A DNA stretch of 64,000 nucleotides. Origin: Haliclystus octoradiatus. Its lineage: Eukaryota; Cnidaria; Staurozoa; Stauromedusae; Haliclystidae. The stretch covers positions 4,350,321-4,414,320 of the forward strand of contig OU744454.1 in the NCBI GenBank assembly GCA_916610825.1, written 5' to 3'. Within the stretch, counting starts at the first letter, position 1. Each line of letters begins with the position of its first letter. The notes beneath the pieces were generated by a model. That model ran no database searches. It had not been told where the DNA came from and saw only the letters and a program-made list of their open reading frames with translations. This document shows, piece by piece, positions 36,201-47,171 of this stretch. The translations under genes and the position numbers were made by a program.

Positions 36201-39200
36201 TCGAGCTTTCTGTCGTGTCTTTCCATAGCAACAACCACCAGGACAATCCTCTGACGTGAGCGCTGACGTCACTTTCCAGAGGATTAGCCTCGTTTCTTGT
36301 GATCAAGACAACAAAGCAAAGCAAAGGCTGCTGGTCATTCGAAACTCTTTAATTAATTTTGTTCATATTCTAATTTTAGATTTGAATCTTCTTGATTGGG
36401 GAAGTAATAATTGTATATCTGTCGCTCTTGATGGCGCTGTTTTTGTTTGGAATGCTGGTTCAGGGGATGTAACAAAATTACTTCAATTAGATGATAATGA
36501 AATGATATGCAGTGTCAAATGGATTGGTGTTGGTAACATATTGGCCGTAGGATTATCAAATGGAGTTGTTGAGGTAAATGCAGAGGCCAGTTGAATAAGG
36601 CCCTGGTTCATACGCCGTTCTGTACATGTGCCGATCCTATTCCGGTTGAGAACGCCTTCAGATCGACTGACATAAACAATTTGGTTTCAGATGCCGTGCC
36701 AAGGATTTCATGCATGAGTTCACACCTGATGAAGGCGTTCGGAACGCCTGAACACGATCCAATTATTGAAGGCATTCTTATTCGTTTCATACGCCGTTCT
36801 GAAGTCGATCTTTGATATTTTGATATTTGGCTAAAGCATAATAGGATCGGCGCATGTACAGAACGGCGTCTGAACCAGGCCTAAATGGCTAATTAGAATG
36901 GGATTTCATTATATATCATATAGCCATCCAAGCGTGATGATTTTCGTACTGGTTAAGCATTCGAATTATATACTTAGATACTAAAGTAATCTGATTAGCC
37001 ATGGTTTCTCTAGCTTTGAAAACGTAAATTACGCCGCTTCTGCCGGACTGTTTTAAATATATTTATTTTCATCTGATGTGCTGTGTTTGTGATGGCACGG
37101 CAATTTAGAAACTAAAAACTAATGCTGTTGAAGATGTTTTGTTTTATCTAATTAGTCTGACTGTTCTGCTTTGCTTTTGAAATTTTTTATAGCTCTGGGA
37201 TACAGATCAAGAAAAACGTATTCGATCAATGAGTGGCCACGCTGCTCGTGTCTCATCTCTTTCATGGAATGCACACATTTTATCGAGGTAGGGATTTATA
37301 AAATAGGAATGGATCCATCCTGTTGCTCTGCAGGTCCAATGAGCATTTCATTGATGTTCGCCTCATACAGTGAAACCTGTATATAGCAGCCAGCTATTAG
37401 AGGTAGATAAATTGACCAATATAGACAGGTGGCCTTTATATACAGGTTTGATTCAATAGAAAATACATTGAGAATACATTTAGACATTGCAATTAATTGT
37501 GTGGGCAAAACATCAATTTGAGTGCTCAACGGGGTGCTCAATGCTAAAAAGCAGAGCATTATAAATAGTAGATCAAAGACCAAAAGTTTACTCCGTTACT
37601 CCGAGTTATTGCGTCAAGACCCTCTTTAGACGGTTTATTGAATGAAAAAACATTATGATGTGCTCAAGTATATGTACATGACTTGAGCAAGCGTTTCTAT
37701 TGTTTAAATATATTATCACATTGTATTATCTAATATGCTATTGTTAAATATTTACTTGTTAAGTATTTTACTTGTTGTTATTCTGATAGTTTCTTAAATA
37801 ACATTTGTTTTTGTGCCGGTACTTGAAAATGACCTGTTCTTTTATTTAATAAATTGTCATGTTTATAATAAATTATGTAGAATTTCTCCGTTAGACATAG
37901 ATTTACATTTTTTATTTTTTTTATACATATAGTAATAATATTAAAAATATCGAAACTTCAAATTTGTTTTCTGATGATCGTTTAATAACGTGAAACTTGG
38001 AGAATACAATCAAAGAATGTGTCTTTCTTGACCTTCTCATTATTATTGTTATAAAATATATGTAAATTTAAAATATATAACTGTAAGCCTACTTTTATTT
38101 TTTGCAGTGACCTGATGCTGCATCCGATATTGTAGGCCTACTTTCCTTTGATTCTTGCTGTATAATATGATAAACAGTAGCCTAGTCCCTATTATTATAT
38201 AGCTAATTAGTTCTACTCATCCAAATGTTTGAAAGGTTTTTGATTTTCTTCTCAATTTGCTCTTACTTTCAGGAATCTAGGATTCTAGGATTCCTACTTT
38301 TGTTGGATCGTGGACATTGTTCATGAATTTCAAGAGATATACTACCTTCTATATTCTAAACATAATTTTTATTTCCTACTTATTCACAGCGGAAGTAGGT
38401 CAAGTTCAATTCATCACCATGACGTCAGAGTTTCTGAGCATCATGTCGGTACATTGGCAGGTCATTGCCAGGAGGTCTGTGGTTTACAATGGTCGCCTGA
38501 TGGCAACAATCTGGCATCTGGTGGAAATGATAATATTGTTAATGTTTGGGACAGCAGAACACAAAGCCAAGATACAGAATTGGCTCCACTACAAAGTTTC
38601 TCTCTTCATATGGCAGCTGTCAAGGTAGGCCTACTAGGTCAATTCACAAAGCGTTGCCATTGTTCTTCAAGTTTTATAAAAAACATGAAATGTGTGAACA
38701 CAGCTTGAAGCAGACTAGAAGGCTTTTATATTTGCGATGAAACTCTTCTTACTTAAAATGCATATAAATTGGGCAAGAATATAATTTTACACTATTAAAA
38801 CTATCTAATGGTAAATATTAAGCAAATTAAATTCATTAAAATCTTTCCAAAATTGACGGAAATGAGGTCTTGATCGAGCCCTATAACAGAAATAGCAAGG
38901 GTTTATTTCAAACAGATTTAGTGTTTGCGGCTTGCGTGAAGCTGTGCTTGATATTTGGATTGCGTGACCGCGCTTTATGCATTCTTGCCAACATTGTATT
39001 GAGAAAAAACCTAATAATTATAATATTTAGATAAACTGACCACTATAGACAGGTGACCTTTATATGCAGGGTTGATTCAAAACAATGGTGTTTTTCATAA
39101 GCTACTATTAAATTCAATAGTCATTATAAACATGTGGCCTTTATATCGTGGTTGTTAACTAGTTGGGTTGTCGCCATTAGGGAGGTTTAGATTCATTAGA

Positions 39201-40640
39201 TTACGCCAAAAGATGTTCCGACGCTGAGTTTTTCCTTACCCTGCTAGCTAGCTATGTTACGATATTCATCTTCTTTTGATAATTTTTCCAGGCTGTATCT
39301 TGGTGCCCATGGAAGAGTCATGTATTGGCAACAGGTGGTGGTACTGCTGATCGCCATGTGCACGTTTGGAATGTTAACAGCGGTGTTTGCCTTCAAAGTT
39401 TAGACACAAGTTCACAAGTAAGCTTAAGCTATTAAAAGGTTATCGCCAGGATCCGAAAAAAGGTTCAACTTTTTTGTTGACCTTTGACCAGTAAATCATT
39501 AAAAATTACAATTTTCTCTGAGTTTTCTCTAACCTTCCAGAATCTAGGTTTCCAGCATTCCTACTTTGGTCAAACCCTGGTTACCACACAGCTGCTTTAT
39601 TTTGAGTTGGTATTTACTAAACAAGAAAAAGTTGGGAGGAACGAGTGAAGCACCAAAGCATCGCAAACCTTCCAAGGCGAATAAATAAATCTTATACATT
39701 ACATGTGTTCTCTATGTCTGCTGGTGCTAACCTCAGATAGTCCGAATCTCACAATGTAAAAATATTGAATTTTGTACAATCGGAGAAATGAACGATAATA
39801 ATTTGAGCTAAGCTTGGGTTGGAATGTACGTTTATCAGCACTCTTGAGTTCCCGCGTCATAGGATTAGACCATCGGTCCTCGTGCAATGCAATGCATGTA
39901 AGTCTTCCTATTACAACCTTCATTACTTATTTTACTCATTGTTTTTACGTTAGGTTTCTGGTATTCTTTGGTCTGAAGAGCACAAAGAGATTATCACTGG
40001 TCATGGATTTGCTCATAATCAATTGTCCATTTGGAAATTTCCGAGTATGGAGAAAGTTACAGATTTAACAGGTAGGTTGCGAAGCCCAATAAAAACAGGT
40101 CTGTTTAATCATCATCGTCATTTATTCAGGACCCTTGAATTCTATTGTTCAGTTATTGTGCAGACTGCTACCGCCGGTCCCAGTGGTCCCCAGTCCCCAA
40201 CAATAGGTTCAGCCTTCTGGAATCCTAGAGGTAATTCAACAAATTTTCTTCTGAATTTTTTTGTTGATGTTTGACCAATAAATTGAATTAATCATAAAAA
40301 TATTAATTTTCTTCTGAATTTGCTCCCAGCTTTTGGAATCTAGGATTCCAGTATTGCTACTTTCGGACTCTGGTCCCCCCAAAAAACCATATTGCACAAA
40401 AAAGTGTTCATTATTTGCATATTAGCCTATATCATTATTGTGTATTTTATTTTCATAGGTCATAGTTCCCGCGTCCTGAATCTTGCTCAATCACCCGACA
40501 AAACTATGATTGCGTCTGCTGCCGCAGATGAAACTTTACGTTTATGGAAATGTTTTGCAGTTGATAAGAAAAAGGAAATATCAAAATTCAAACGAGAAAA
40601 TAAATTAGATGTTAATTCAATGAAGGGTTTGCTTAGATAA
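33226..40640 (+). CDS. CDC20: CDC20, APC/C activator (WD40)
   Basis: Eight exons join in frame to 528 residues: 33226-33739, 34574-34696, 36380-36573, 37193-37287, 38390-38624, 39292-39417, 39954-40071, 40459-40640. The N-terminus holds the C-box DRFIPNR (101-107) and the MAD2-binding motif KILTMS (155-160). Then come [27 protein letters not shown] and seven WD40 blades with typical wording ([81 protein letters not shown]). CDC20 recruits substrates to the anaphase-promoting complex and is the target of the spindle checkpoint. The C-terminus ends LLR where many homologues end IR; the Arg needed for APC/C tail binding is kept. A poly(A) signal is plausible at 40890-40895. Introns carry several MITEs. 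Confidence 0.96.
35029..35224. mobile_element. MITE family A copy in CDC20 intron 2
   Basis: It runs from GGCAAAAGCTTTAGCCTTCT to TTTCTGTCAGACCCTG with the family's inner TTTCTTCTGAATTTTTTGTT and GATATAGGATCCAATG-type segments. Its ends are partly eroded. Confidence 0.65.
36599..36881. mobile_element. Harbinger-like MITE with ~43-bp terminal inverted repeats
   Basis: The left end GGCCCTGGTTCATACGCCGT and right end ACGGCGTCTGAACCAGGCC are inverted, and pairing continues through CTGTACATGTGCCGATCCTATT. TAA flanks both ends, the 3-bp TWA-type target duplication used by PIF/Harbinger elements. It sits 25 bp inside CDC20 intron 3. No transposase is present. Confidence 0.8.
37368..37452. mobile_element. 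MITE family B fragment
   Basis: It starts CAGTGAAACCTGTATATAGC, followed by GGTAGATAAATTGACC and CAGGTGGCCTTTATATACAG. Only about half of the unit is present. Confidence 0.65.
37508..38060. mobile_element. Degraded Penelope-like pseudo-LTR fragment with two hammerhead-like motifs
   Basis: It starts GGGCAAAACATCAATTTGAG, then TGCTCAA, CTAAAAAGCAGAGCA, the text that also ends the Penelope-like element at 62.9 kb. A degenerate hammerhead core is on the minus strand at 37593-37633. A CTGATGA...GAAACTTGGAG core is on the plus strand at about 37966-38010, followed by AAAGAATGTGTCTTTCTTGA, shared with 63478-63555. It is an old, broken fragment in CDC20 intron 4. Confidence 0.65.
40203..40373. mobile_element. 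MITE family A copy in CDC20 intron 7
   Basis: It contains GGTTCAGCCTTCTGGAATCC, AATTTTTTTGTTGATG, TCTTCTGAATTTGCTCC and GGAATCTAGGATTCCAG, ending CTACTTTCGGACTCTGG. It lies about 85 bp upstream of the last exon. Confidence 0.7.
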
Positions 40641-40715
40641 CGGTTTGAAATAAGGGTATGGAAATGTTTTGCTGTAGATAAAGAAAAACGAATTTTAAAC
40701 AAGAAAATAAATTAG
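40543..40715 (+). repeat. Partial duplication of the last CDC20 codons into the 3' UTR
   Basis: 40543-40610 (coding) and 40657-40715 (after the stop) share TATGGAAATGTTTTGC, GATAA-AAAAA and AAGAAAATAAATTAG text. It is a local tandem duplication about 112 bp apart in which the second copy is non-coding and diverged. Confidence 0.75.
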
Positions 40716-41341
40716 TAGAGGAGCGTTGTTTGAAGTGAATTGTGATGCATATAGTATTTTACGTAATTATATCTATAATTGTAAATTTATATCATTAAAT
40801 CAATTTAAATTAAATCGTTTTGCTGTTAGATACTTCATATGATTTTTATCACAAAGTTTGTACAGTTTGAAATCTTTTTTTAAATTTTTAATAAATACTT
40901 TACATTTGGTTTGTGAGAGTTGTTTTTGCTAATGGTTTTTTTATTTTTTTTTTTAATTTGAATAATGCATTTGGTTATCCTGTTGTATTAATGTTATGGT
41001 TACAACAGATGTACGTACCATTGTTAATTTTACGTCAGTAGGACCTTCAAATGAATAAAAATATGTATTATAAACATATATTACATCTTGTATTCAAAGT
41101 TGAATGTTCTAAATGATAGTTCTCATCAATAAACTCTCTTCAATACCTTATTTTACCTACATACATACCAAATTACATACCAAATACCGAGTGGCTTGCT
41201 TTGGATTAAATGTTACAATGATTATCCACTTTCTAAATAAGATTCAAAATTAGGATTAAGAAGACTAGGTCACAGTAAATGACGTCAAGTTTATTAAAGT
41301 TTGCGTGTGGCGTTCGTTCTCTTTCTCCTTTCCAACCAAAC
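40641..41341. other. CDC20 3' UTR and short spacer before SELENOT
   Basis: It contains the terminal duplication, a poly(A) signal AATAAA at 40890-40895 and the SELENOT promoter/5' UTR. An in-frame upstream ATG at 41279 could extend SELENOT by 21 residues. Confidence 0.5.
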
Positions 41342-44300
41342 ATGGCGTTGCAAGGGAATCTTGTTTTTGGTGGTGTTGTTGCCGTTTTAGCCATCATTAC
41401 TTGTAGAGATTTGTTATCATTTGGAAGTGGGCAAGTTGATGGATTAGCCTCACCGCCATCCGCTAAACATTTCGCTGTACCTACAATGAAGATACTTTAT
41501 TGGTGAGTTTGACCTACTGACTAGATTTTAGTGGTTTTCAAAACAGTCCATCAAATGTTCCAAGTTTATAAGAGTTTTGAATCTTGATTTAAACAAACCT
41601 CGATGTCCTTGATCTGTGAGCAGTAAATCATTGCAAATAATTTACTAAATAATGATTGAACATGTGAAAAATGATTCCAACAATTATTCTGCATCTTATT
41701 TAAGCCTAGCCTATTCAACAAACACATTGTGATTTTAAGTGCTAACAAAGGCATTCTGATTTATCTATATATCAGTGAAAATAATGTATTATGCTCATAC
41801 TTTGAAGGATTAGAAGGGCCTTGCTTGAACTGATACCAACCTGCTATACTGTATCCAGTAACTTGCCAATGGTATATTTGTATTGGCAGCTATTCTATCC
41901 CTTATTGCTGTGCTCCAACATTTACATATTCTGTCAAGATTCAACAGATCCAAAAAGTAAAATCATGATGTGTTTTCATCATGATCAGGCTCCAGTTCAT
42001 AGAGTAACTGCGTTTTAATCCCCTCGATATGTCAGTGAGATTGTGATTAATTATCAGTCAAACGTCAACAAAAATTTGACATTTTGTCTCGAGATCTTGT
42101 ACAAAAATGCCATACTTTGCAGACTTGTCCAGGTCTCACAGAATATTCAAGGAAGGCACAGATCATTAAAATGTAGAGCCCTAATCCTGAGCTGATCTGT
42201 AGCATTTTTCCAAATTCTATATATATTATTTATACTGTTTTATTTTGTAGTATCTCCTGAGGGTACAAGCGTGTATTTGAGGAATATGCTCATGCAATTC
42301 AGCTGAAATATCCTCAAATACAAATCCAAGGCGCTAATTTTCCACCAGGACAATTGCGTCAAACATTAGCATCAATTACAAGTATTATTAAATTAGTCCT
42401 TCTTGGTATGATAATGTTTGGAGAGAATCTTAATATTTTCCAATCTCTTGGCATCGAACCACCTCAAATTTATATTTGGGCAAAAGAAAACAAGGTAAAT
42501 TGTTATGATTGAAAATATATTTCTCTCAAGTGTTTGATGAAGTTAATATAGAGAGTAGCTTTAGAGTAGTAGTAATACTATAGACGGTGACATTATAACT
42601 GTGCCGCCCAATGCTCTTATGCCTAACATATTTGCTACACAAAGAATAGTAGAATGCCACAGATCACGGTCAGGCATAGCCGCACTGTCAGACATTGCTG
42701 ACAAAGAAACATGTGAATTTCTTCAGCGTTTAAAGGAGCAAAAATGACCGGCAGGCGCTACGCACTTCGGATCACGTGCATGTTTATTGTTCATAACACA
42801 ATGTACATTGTTGAATGGATTTATAACAGATTAGGCCTGCGTAGAACAATAGTTTCAAAGCGAGACGGTTGAATTACGCTAAGCATAAATTCAACAAGTG
42901 CTTGCAGCGGTCGCCGGTCAATCTTGCCCCTTTAAGAAGTCTGTAAACCTGGATAGTTTGAACCTTTGACAAAAGTGAATATCACACAATCCTAGATTGA
43001 GAGCTTCCAACCCTCCCAATTCAATCAGGAGTCTCCTTATTACAAAGGCAAACTGCCGCTCTCTCATTTGCTCCAAAATTCTACCAATAAATCATATGTT
43101 GGTTATTGACAACGGAAATTGTATAATAATGTCTTTGTTTCTAACTTTTCCCTAAACCTTCATTTTAATTGCTGTTAAATCAAAGAAAAATGTTTAGATT
43201 TTAGATCGAGCAATGAAGCTCTTCATATTATCTGATTTTGTAAAGCTCAATTTTGAAAGTAATATAATGGTTTTGGGACTTGGGTTAGGCTCTAACCAAG
43301 GCTCACCGAGGCTCTCCCCTAGGCTCTCATCAACTATAGCGCAGTAGCTACAGTGGAGAAATCAAGTTTGGTTGGTGTTTGGAAATTACCACTTAATTAG
43401 AGTTTAATGAATATCATGTTGTAACGTTTGTTGTTGACATTGTGACTTGCAGATTTATGCTGGTATCATTACATTCTTCCTTTGTAATATGATCGAAGGC
43501 CAACTTTTGACAACAGGAGCTTTTGAAATTACTCTAAATGGTAGGTCCAATATTGAATTCAGCAAGCTTTGTAAAAGTGTTTACATAAAAAAAAAACGAG
43601 GTTTGCTGGGAACGTAATGAAAACTAGGACCATTAGGACCTCATTAGGGTAAATAACATGCTGCTACTTAGTTATGTTTATTACTAATTCATAACCTTTA
43701 TTTGTAATCGATAGTGGCTATACAAAACACAATGTTGACTATCAACTAATGCTATCTAGTAGTACCGGTACACAAGTTATTGCTCAAAAATGTAATGCTG
43801 CTAGGTCGGTATTTGTTCTTAGTCAACATCAATCCTTTCTGAAGTCACCCGCTAGTTTGTTGGAACTAAAATTCGATCACATGTTTCACCCGTTAGGAAG
43901 TTATGGTTAGAGTCACTACCATGTGATACAACCCGGTCGTGTTTATCTACTAATGTGTAACCTAGGCTCTCACCAACTATAGCGCAGTAGCTACGGTGTG
44001 GACTAGGTAACTCAATATTCTAGTTCAGTTCCAGTTGTAAGAATTATTTATTTTAATTTATTAACTTAATTCCGTTTCTCAACAAACTGCAAGGTTGGAA
44101 ATGGTTGGTATACACATGTGTTTCCAAAGAGTGATGTGTTCCATGAAACAGTTAAGATAGGCCCTGATGGAATCGATGTTGACTATGAACTAATGCCGAC
44201 CCTGCTATGTGCAGATGTTTATTCTTTCAAATGTCCAAATTGACTTTGGATGATGCACATAAGATATTATGCTGATCCAAAAATCTACCCATTTTTAGGG

Positions 44301-45248
44301 CAAGAACTAAGCATTCTTCAGTCAACAGCTTGCATATTCGACAATTATAGTGACAGTCAAAAAATTTGAAACCAAACCATAAATTCAATAGTTCACGACT
44401 TCTGTTTTTAAAGCCTTTAAGGGGGTGTTTATACGGTCAGGCTAGCTCGGTTGACGGTGAGACGGGCTGTTTATGCCACCTGTTTATATGGCAGTTTCAT
44501 CCCACTTTCATCCCGCTGGCCTCGATTTTCAAGCATCTTATCAATTTCATTTTTTTTTATTATCAAGTTTTCCAACGAAAATAACAAATAAGAAATTAAA
44601 TCTTAATTAATCTTAATGTTTTTATCTAAAATGTTAAATTTATTGCAAACAATGATATAATTTCAACGTCGTCTATTTGAAGCGCTTGCGCAGATGAAGC
44701 GATGACTCGGCTGGCCCTCCAAACTGTGTTTATATGGAGAATTTCCGTCTCACCCAGGTTGGATCCCACTGCTCATCAGGTGAGATCCCATCTGGGTGGG
44801 CTAGCTCGGCAACCATATAAACGCACAACTGTAAAACAATAGACAACAATAGTGGATGTTGATCTCACTCGAAGGTGTCGCCTCACCTTGCTGGGCTGGC
44901 CCGCAACATAATAAACATCCCGTAAGTCTGAATCATATTCATCAGATTGATACTTATGAGGCTTTTGTGTAGTGATTAGGGCATTGGACCTCAGCCTGTA
45001 GGGTCAGGGGATCAAACCCTGGTAGGAGCACTATTGATTGACATCATCATGCGTGAGAAATGATTTGTGATAAAATGATAAATGAAAAAAAAAAATTATA
45101 CTCTAATCGCCTGTTATTTAGTGTATATCTTTTATTTTACATTATTTTCTATTTAGATGTGCCAATTTGGTCAAAAATACAAGCTGGACGTTTACCAAAT
45201 GGAGATGAATTACTAGGAATAGTTGCTAACCAAATGCATTTACGTTAA
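41342..45248 (+). CDS. SELENOT: Selenoprotein T (ER thioredoxin-like selenoenzyme)
   Basis: Four exons: 41342-41502, 42251-42494, 43453-43540, 45157-45248, in frame to 194 residues (vertebrate SELENOT is about 195). The N-terminus has a hydrophobic signal segment (LVFGGVVAVLAIITC). Exon 1 ends MKILY and splits a Cys codon; exon 2 continues ISUGYKRVFEEY, giving the redox motif C54-I-S-U57. U57 is the in-frame TGA at 42258-42260. Downstream blocks match the family: SIIKLVLLGMIMFGENL, ENK, IYAGIITFFLCNMIEGQLL, TGAFEITLN, DVPIWSKIQAGRLP. SELENOT is an ER-membrane oxidoreductase with a thioredoxin-like fold. A SECIS element lies in the 3' UTR. The start at 41342 fits a signal peptide best; 41279 is an alternative. 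Confidence 0.96.
42258..42260 (+). other. SELENOT: TGA codon read as selenocysteine
   Basis: It lies in the CxxU motif of SELENOT. It is followed directly by GGGTACAAGCGTGTATTTGA (GYKRVFE), conserved family sequence, so translation must pass this codon. Confidence 0.95.
44421..44921. mobile_element. MITE with GGGTGTTTAT ends in SELENOT intron 3
   Basis: The left end GGGGGTGTTTATACGG and right end ATAATAAACATCCC are inverted. Inside, GGCTAGCTCGG, TATATGG and CATCCCAC/GGATCCCAC motifs repeat. No coding content was seen. Confidence 0.65.
44955..45045 (+). mobile_element. tRNA-like SINE fragment (family 2)
   Basis: It reads TGTAGTGATTAGGGCATTGG (A-box-like), CCTCAGCCTGTAGGGTC and GGATCAAACCCTGG (B-box-like), matching the minus-strand copy at 16840-16925. 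Confidence 0.6.
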
Positions 45249-45384
45249 AACAAACAATTCATCTAAGAACGACTGTAAATAACTAATTAGTCAACAGTTT
45301 TTAATTTAATTAAGTAATAATAGATTTATCAAAAATATGACAACTATCCAAACGTTTCTTGGTTTTCAAACGATTTTCATATTG

Positions 45385-45460
45385 TATACCCAATTTTATG
45401 ACAAATACTATTGCAAATACTTATAAAAAGTAAAGATAGTATTTTGATGTTACTTATATA
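45385..45460 (+). promoter_or_regulatory. SELENOT: SECIS element of SELENOT
   Basis: The kink-turn strands are ATGAC (45398-45402) and TTGATG (TGA at 45445-45447). Between them AAATACTAT pairs with ATAGTATTT, a perfect 9-bp helix. The apical part has an unpaired TGCAAA followed by a mini-stem TACTT-ATAAA-AAGTA, which is the form-2 layout. It lies about 150 bp after the stop codon. It would recruit SBP2 and the Sec-specific elongation factor. Confidence 0.88.
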
Positions 45461-45639
45461 TATATATATATATATATGTATAGTAGATTGATTGTATATT
45501 ATATTTAAACGTTTGGAAACTTATATCATTGGTTATAAGTACTGTTAATCATTATTTAAAAATAAAATAAAACCACTTGTTTTGTGGTTAATTTTAATGT
45601 GTACTTTTTCTTTGTGTATAGAGAAAGATTTCAAATAAA

Positions 45640-45802
45640 TACAGTGAAACCTGCATATAACAGCCAGCTAGGAGAGGTAGATAAATTTTCCACTATAAAC
45701 AGGTGGCCTTTATATACAGGTCTGATTCAATAGAAGTACTATTTTAGACATGGTAAGAGTGACCACTAGAGACAGGTGGCCGCTATAACAGTTTGGCTGT
45801 AG
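45640..45802. mobile_element. MITE family B copy (TACAGTGAAACC ends)
   Basis: It starts TACAGTGAAACCTGCATATA and ends near TTTGGCTGTA, with GGTAGATAAATTTTCC and CAGGTGGCC inside. The TA at the ends suggests a TA target site, as in Tc1/mariner-pogo elements. Confidence 0.7.
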
Positions 45803-45835
45803 GGTTGGAAACTGTGCTGACATTGTAACCTAAAT

Positions 45836-45932
45836 TAGCCTGCGTGGGGACGTACTGTTTTCTTTCGTTAAATGTTTCAATGTTTCCTACAGTTGGAAGG
45901 AAAAGGAAAACAGTAGGTCTGCATGCAGGCTA
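45836..45932. mobile_element. TAGCCTGCGT foldback MITE
   Basis: TAGCCTGCGTGGGGACGTAC with CTGTTTTC on the left mirrors GAAAACAGTAGGTCTGCATG then CAGGCTA on the right. It is related to 21500-21577. Confidence 0.75.
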
Positions 45933-46660
45933 AATCAATATTGGATCAGAATATTAAGGATCCAAGTCCTGGTCCACAAAATTATCAAAAATTAGATCCG
46001 AAGTGGACCTAAAATAAACTAAGTGAGGTCCATGTTATCAGAGCCATATATGTGTAAGGGTTGGGTCACGCAACTTTTGGGGCTCGAAATTTGCCATTTT
46101 CGTTCCATTGAATACAAGGTTCTGCTTTTGAACAAAGTTTTTCATGACATTATTTTTTCGCGCTTTGGACATGTCAAGTGTGACCACTATAGATAGACTA
46201 GAAAGGTAGCCGCTGTATAGAGGTGACCGTTATAACATGTTCCATTGTATCAAGCCTAGTCTCAGCTCTATGTAACCTGTTTGACAGACCCAATTCAATT
46301 ACGAATCGAATTAATTAGGTACGTGACGCAAGCGCGCCAACAGGAAAAGAAGAGCAAGAAAAGGGAAAAATAGAAGGGGGACATCATCCAAAAAATTGTA
46401 AAGTTTCCCTTATTAACTGTTATGTAGATATCGGTAATGAATAATAACTACAATATTGTATTCTAATTGTATTAATAAAGTAATATTATAATTAATTAAC
46501 TCAGATTTGTTCTACTATCTTCATTTTTATATGCAGATTGCATACTAGCTAAATGTGTAGTACAGTACATAGTATATTCCTCAAAGATATAAATTGTAGA
46601 TATTAAAATAAAATTAAAAATGTATACTATTATTTTATTTTAAGAACGTATTATCAAATA

Positions 46661-47171
46661 TTATCTTAATGATATACTTGATGACGAATATCCAGGCGAC
46701 GTTTGATTATCAAACGGATCTGGTATAACTAAAATATCACTAAATTGTCGATGATAATCTTCCCGTGTCATTTCCGGTGTTTCAATTTGATTAAAATCAG
46801 GTGATGTATTATCGATACATTCTTCGCCAGCGTCTACATCATTTGATAATTGATCATTATTAATAAATGATGATGTTGTACCGCGTCGTTCCTGTGCAGG
46901 CATAATTAATTCATCAGCATTATTAGCCGATGAATAACATTCTTCATTTTCAACATTTTCATTAATGATATTACTATCATATTCATTAGGTATAGCATTT
47001 TCATCACAACTGATTTGTTTTGGAATAGTTTTTGGATTTTGAAAATTGAATTGATTATCGACAACAGGTATTGGAGATGCAGCTCTGTTACCTGGCGGGC
47101 TTGTTAACGGTGAACGTGTATCGAGCATTAATTTTGATGCTTTAGTTAAAGCTTCTGGTGTTTCGCATAAC
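46661..47171 (-). CDS. UVRAG: UVRAG last exon: disordered C-terminal tail
   Basis: It encodes 169 residues from [15 protein letters not shown] to SSSSISLR and the stop. It is rich in Asn, Asp, Ser and Pro, with SPLTSPP and ASPIP motifs that could be proline-directed phosphorylation sites. It completes a Ser codon from 48274-48365. Confidence 0.85.

Larger units (their letters stand above)
45249..46660. other. Tail-to-tail spacer between SELENOT and UVRAG
   Basis: It holds the SELENOT 3' UTR with SECIS, a TA microsatellite (about 45458-45477), AATAAA at 45561-45566, a family B MITE, a TAGCCTGCGT foldback and a repeat-D copy (46020-46180). No further gene was found. The UVRAG poly(A) signal may be the TTTATT at 46634-46639. 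Confidence 0.6.
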
